Assembly (NCBI RefSeq): GCF_001039355.2 | Contig: NW_019774737.1 | Location: 228,683-267,678, forward strand | Direction: 5' to 3' | Length of the DNA: 38,996 nt | From: Lingula anatina | Taxonomy: Eukaryota > Brachiopoda > Lingulata > Lingulida > Lingulidae | In this document: piece after piece, positions 37,428-38,996 of the stretch | Position numbering within the stretch: position 1 is the stretch's first letter | Layout of the letters: each line of letters starts with the position of its first letter | Position numbers and translations under genes: made by a program | Notes under the pieces: generated by a model | Seen by the model: the letters and a program-made list of their open reading frames with translations, nothing else | Told to the model about the DNA's origin: nothing | Database searches by the model: none

Positions 37428-38961
37428 CTTGACATTTAATATGGAATATTTCAGTTTCGAAGGCATGCCTAGGTAAAAATTAATGCGTTCTTTTTTCAAA
37501 AAACTCCGATCTCATATAAGATATGTCAATGGAGAATTGTGTATCAGGTGTGTAGCTACCAAATAACTGAATTCCAGGTTTGTTGCACTGCTGAATTAAG
37601 TTATATGCAGTGATTTAATTGGGTAGTGCTCCTTAGCGCAGGTCAAAGCTTGGCTTTGGCAAAGCATGGTTCTGTCAAAAAAGTTTCCATATGTCGGCAA
37701 CTACTGCATAGAAAAATTTGAAATTTTGCATGCAAGTGGTCGGTTTTGCAGTGTGTAAAATAAGCTACGCCGTGCTTTACAAATTTATTAATCTGTGGCA
37801 GAATGGCGCGAAAAATACAGACATTACCAGAGAGATAATTGCGCCGAACGAAACGGTCCGCACAGTTTTATAGAGTAATGCCCAGACTGAGGTACCTACA
37901 CAGAGGCTACACACAATGTATTGAAATCTTACCACCAGGGTACAGGACCCACTGTATACCAGACGACCTCCGAGGAACCCACTGTAAACAGCAAAACATC
38001 GTTATATGTTTCTCTAATGAATTGAGGACCTTGACCGTTTCTGGGTTGAACACTGAAACCTCGTGGCTTTCTTTATTGAGGTCATATTTCACCTGTACCA
38101 CTCAACTAGTCAAAACAGAGTTTACAGACGTCCAGAAGAGGCCAACGACGAAGCGTGTGCCGCGTCTAAAGTGACTAAGATCATTAACAGCGTCAGTATA
38201 TGGGGTGGATACCACATTGGTGCCAAAACACCAATGGTTGTCATCGACGAAAACCTGAACCAGATCAAATAAAGGAATAATCTGGGAACCACCTGACTAT
38301 CATTTGATAGAGGGCAACTAAGGAACAGTTTTAGGTTGCACGGTGAGATTACCGGTTCACACAGAGCGCTTTTAATAGCAGATTACTTACGGAACCAAGG
38401 GAATGAGCAGCTACCTTGGTCATCAAAATCGCCATATTTTAACCACATAGACAATATGTGGGTTGGTCATTACTCGCCGAATCAATGGTCTAAATGTCCT
38501 ACAACAAAACTGGACCAAATTGGACAGATTTTGACCGATGCCTGGAATGTTATTCCAGATTGAACTCTACAAAACTATCCCAAGGAATGCCTTGCAACTT
38601 GAAAGCGCTGGTAGCAGCCAGAAGAGGTCAGGCGTAACAGCGACCGTTACTGTGACTAGACACTGACATGGGGGTCCCTTGTGGAGCGTGTAACTCTTTT
38701 ACAGGTAATAATTTGGAAAATATGGGATCCAAAATATCTCTTTTAATGGTTGTCGTATTGTATGACACACAATAAGCAATGTGTTTTTGTTTGCTACTCT
38801 GGCGAATTCCATTAAAGAACTGATGTCAAAGTGACATCAAAAAGATAATTAAAAGTTATTAAAACACTATTTTAATACTTATTTTCATTTATCAGTCAGC
38901 AAAATAGGAAAAAACTGATGAAAAATGATTTGGAAAAAAATATTCCATATTAAATGTCAAG

Positions 38962-38965
<4 letters not shown>
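37424..38965 (+). mobile_element. Full-length, inactive Tc1/mariner element, 1,542 bp
   Basis: Terminal inverted repeats of 28 bases (starting CAGACTTGACATTTAATATG at 37424 and its inverted copy ending at 38965) lie directly between TA tracts, matching TA target choice. Transposase scraps in + frames include NRVYRRPEEANDEACA, SVSIWGGYHIGAKTPMVVID, HRALLIADYLRNQGNEQLPW and SSKSPYFNHIDNMW, ending DAWNVIPD. Compared with family motifs, the first catalytic SDESRF-like site reads FIEVIF, the second (QDNA) reads GEIT, and SPDLNPIE reads SPYFNHID, so catalytic acids are lost and frameshifts separate the pieces. The N-terminal DNA-binding part is not readable. It lies just upstream of the DUF4239-like gene. 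Confidence 0.9.

Positions 38966-38996
<31 letters not shown>
38966..38996. repeat. (TA)n tract at the right end of the Tc1/mariner element
   Basis: TA repeat directly after the right terminal repeat, running to the window edge. Confidence 0.95.

Noticed and set aside
37250-37435. Tyr/Ile-repeat open frame on the minus strand
   Set aside because: Translation of the (TA)n tract.

Overview
The window is eukaryotic, AT-rich DNA from an animal, most likely a marine protostome invertebrate such as a brachiopod, mollusc or annelid. The reasons are spliced genes with GT..AG introns, a ribosomal protein RPS15A with protostome-type residues, intronless class A GPCR genes, and many degraded DNA transposons and MITEs. 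No bacterial operons, rRNA, tRNA or CRISPR arrays were seen. Layout from left to right: a SWIM zinc-finger fossil (1-183); a palindromic MITE (2031-2277); an intronless orphan GPCR on + (3916-5526); RPS15A on - in four coding exons (7274-10169), whose last intron holds two short inverted-repeat elements and an antisense, broken THAP domain; a shared promoter interval (about 10.55-11.0 kb); and a 25-exon gene on + (11002-24998) encoding about 1,095 residues with an N-terminal coiled coil and a C-terminal HEAT-repeat array, probably the HEATR4 orthologue. Then follow a deleted Tc1/mariner copy (26063-26763), a second copy of the palindromic MITE, a second intronless GPCR on - (29043-30488), a third MITE copy, a RecQ-type helicase fossil, a truncated duplicate of the second GPCR (31686-32293), a five-exon membrane-protein gene on - (34173-37135) that resembles the DUF4239/bestrophin-like family, and a full-length but decayed Tc1/mariner element (37424-38965) lying between (TA)n tracts. 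The genes do not form one pathway. RPS15A is a translation housekeeping gene that shares its upstream region with the HEAT-repeat gene, and the two GPCRs and the DUF4239-like protein are unrelated membrane proteins. The most unusual items are: the intact animal gene with a DUF4239 core; the MITE family whose three copies show TTA/TAA-type target duplications, one of them present in one GPCR copy and absent from the other; and two single-base N positions that each coincide with a break in a gene, an unjoinable exon phase at 20864 and a truncated GPCR at 31685. The last point suggests collapsed assembly gaps or retained haplotypes. Calls rest on reading translations, splice signals and family motifs by eye; no database search was run.
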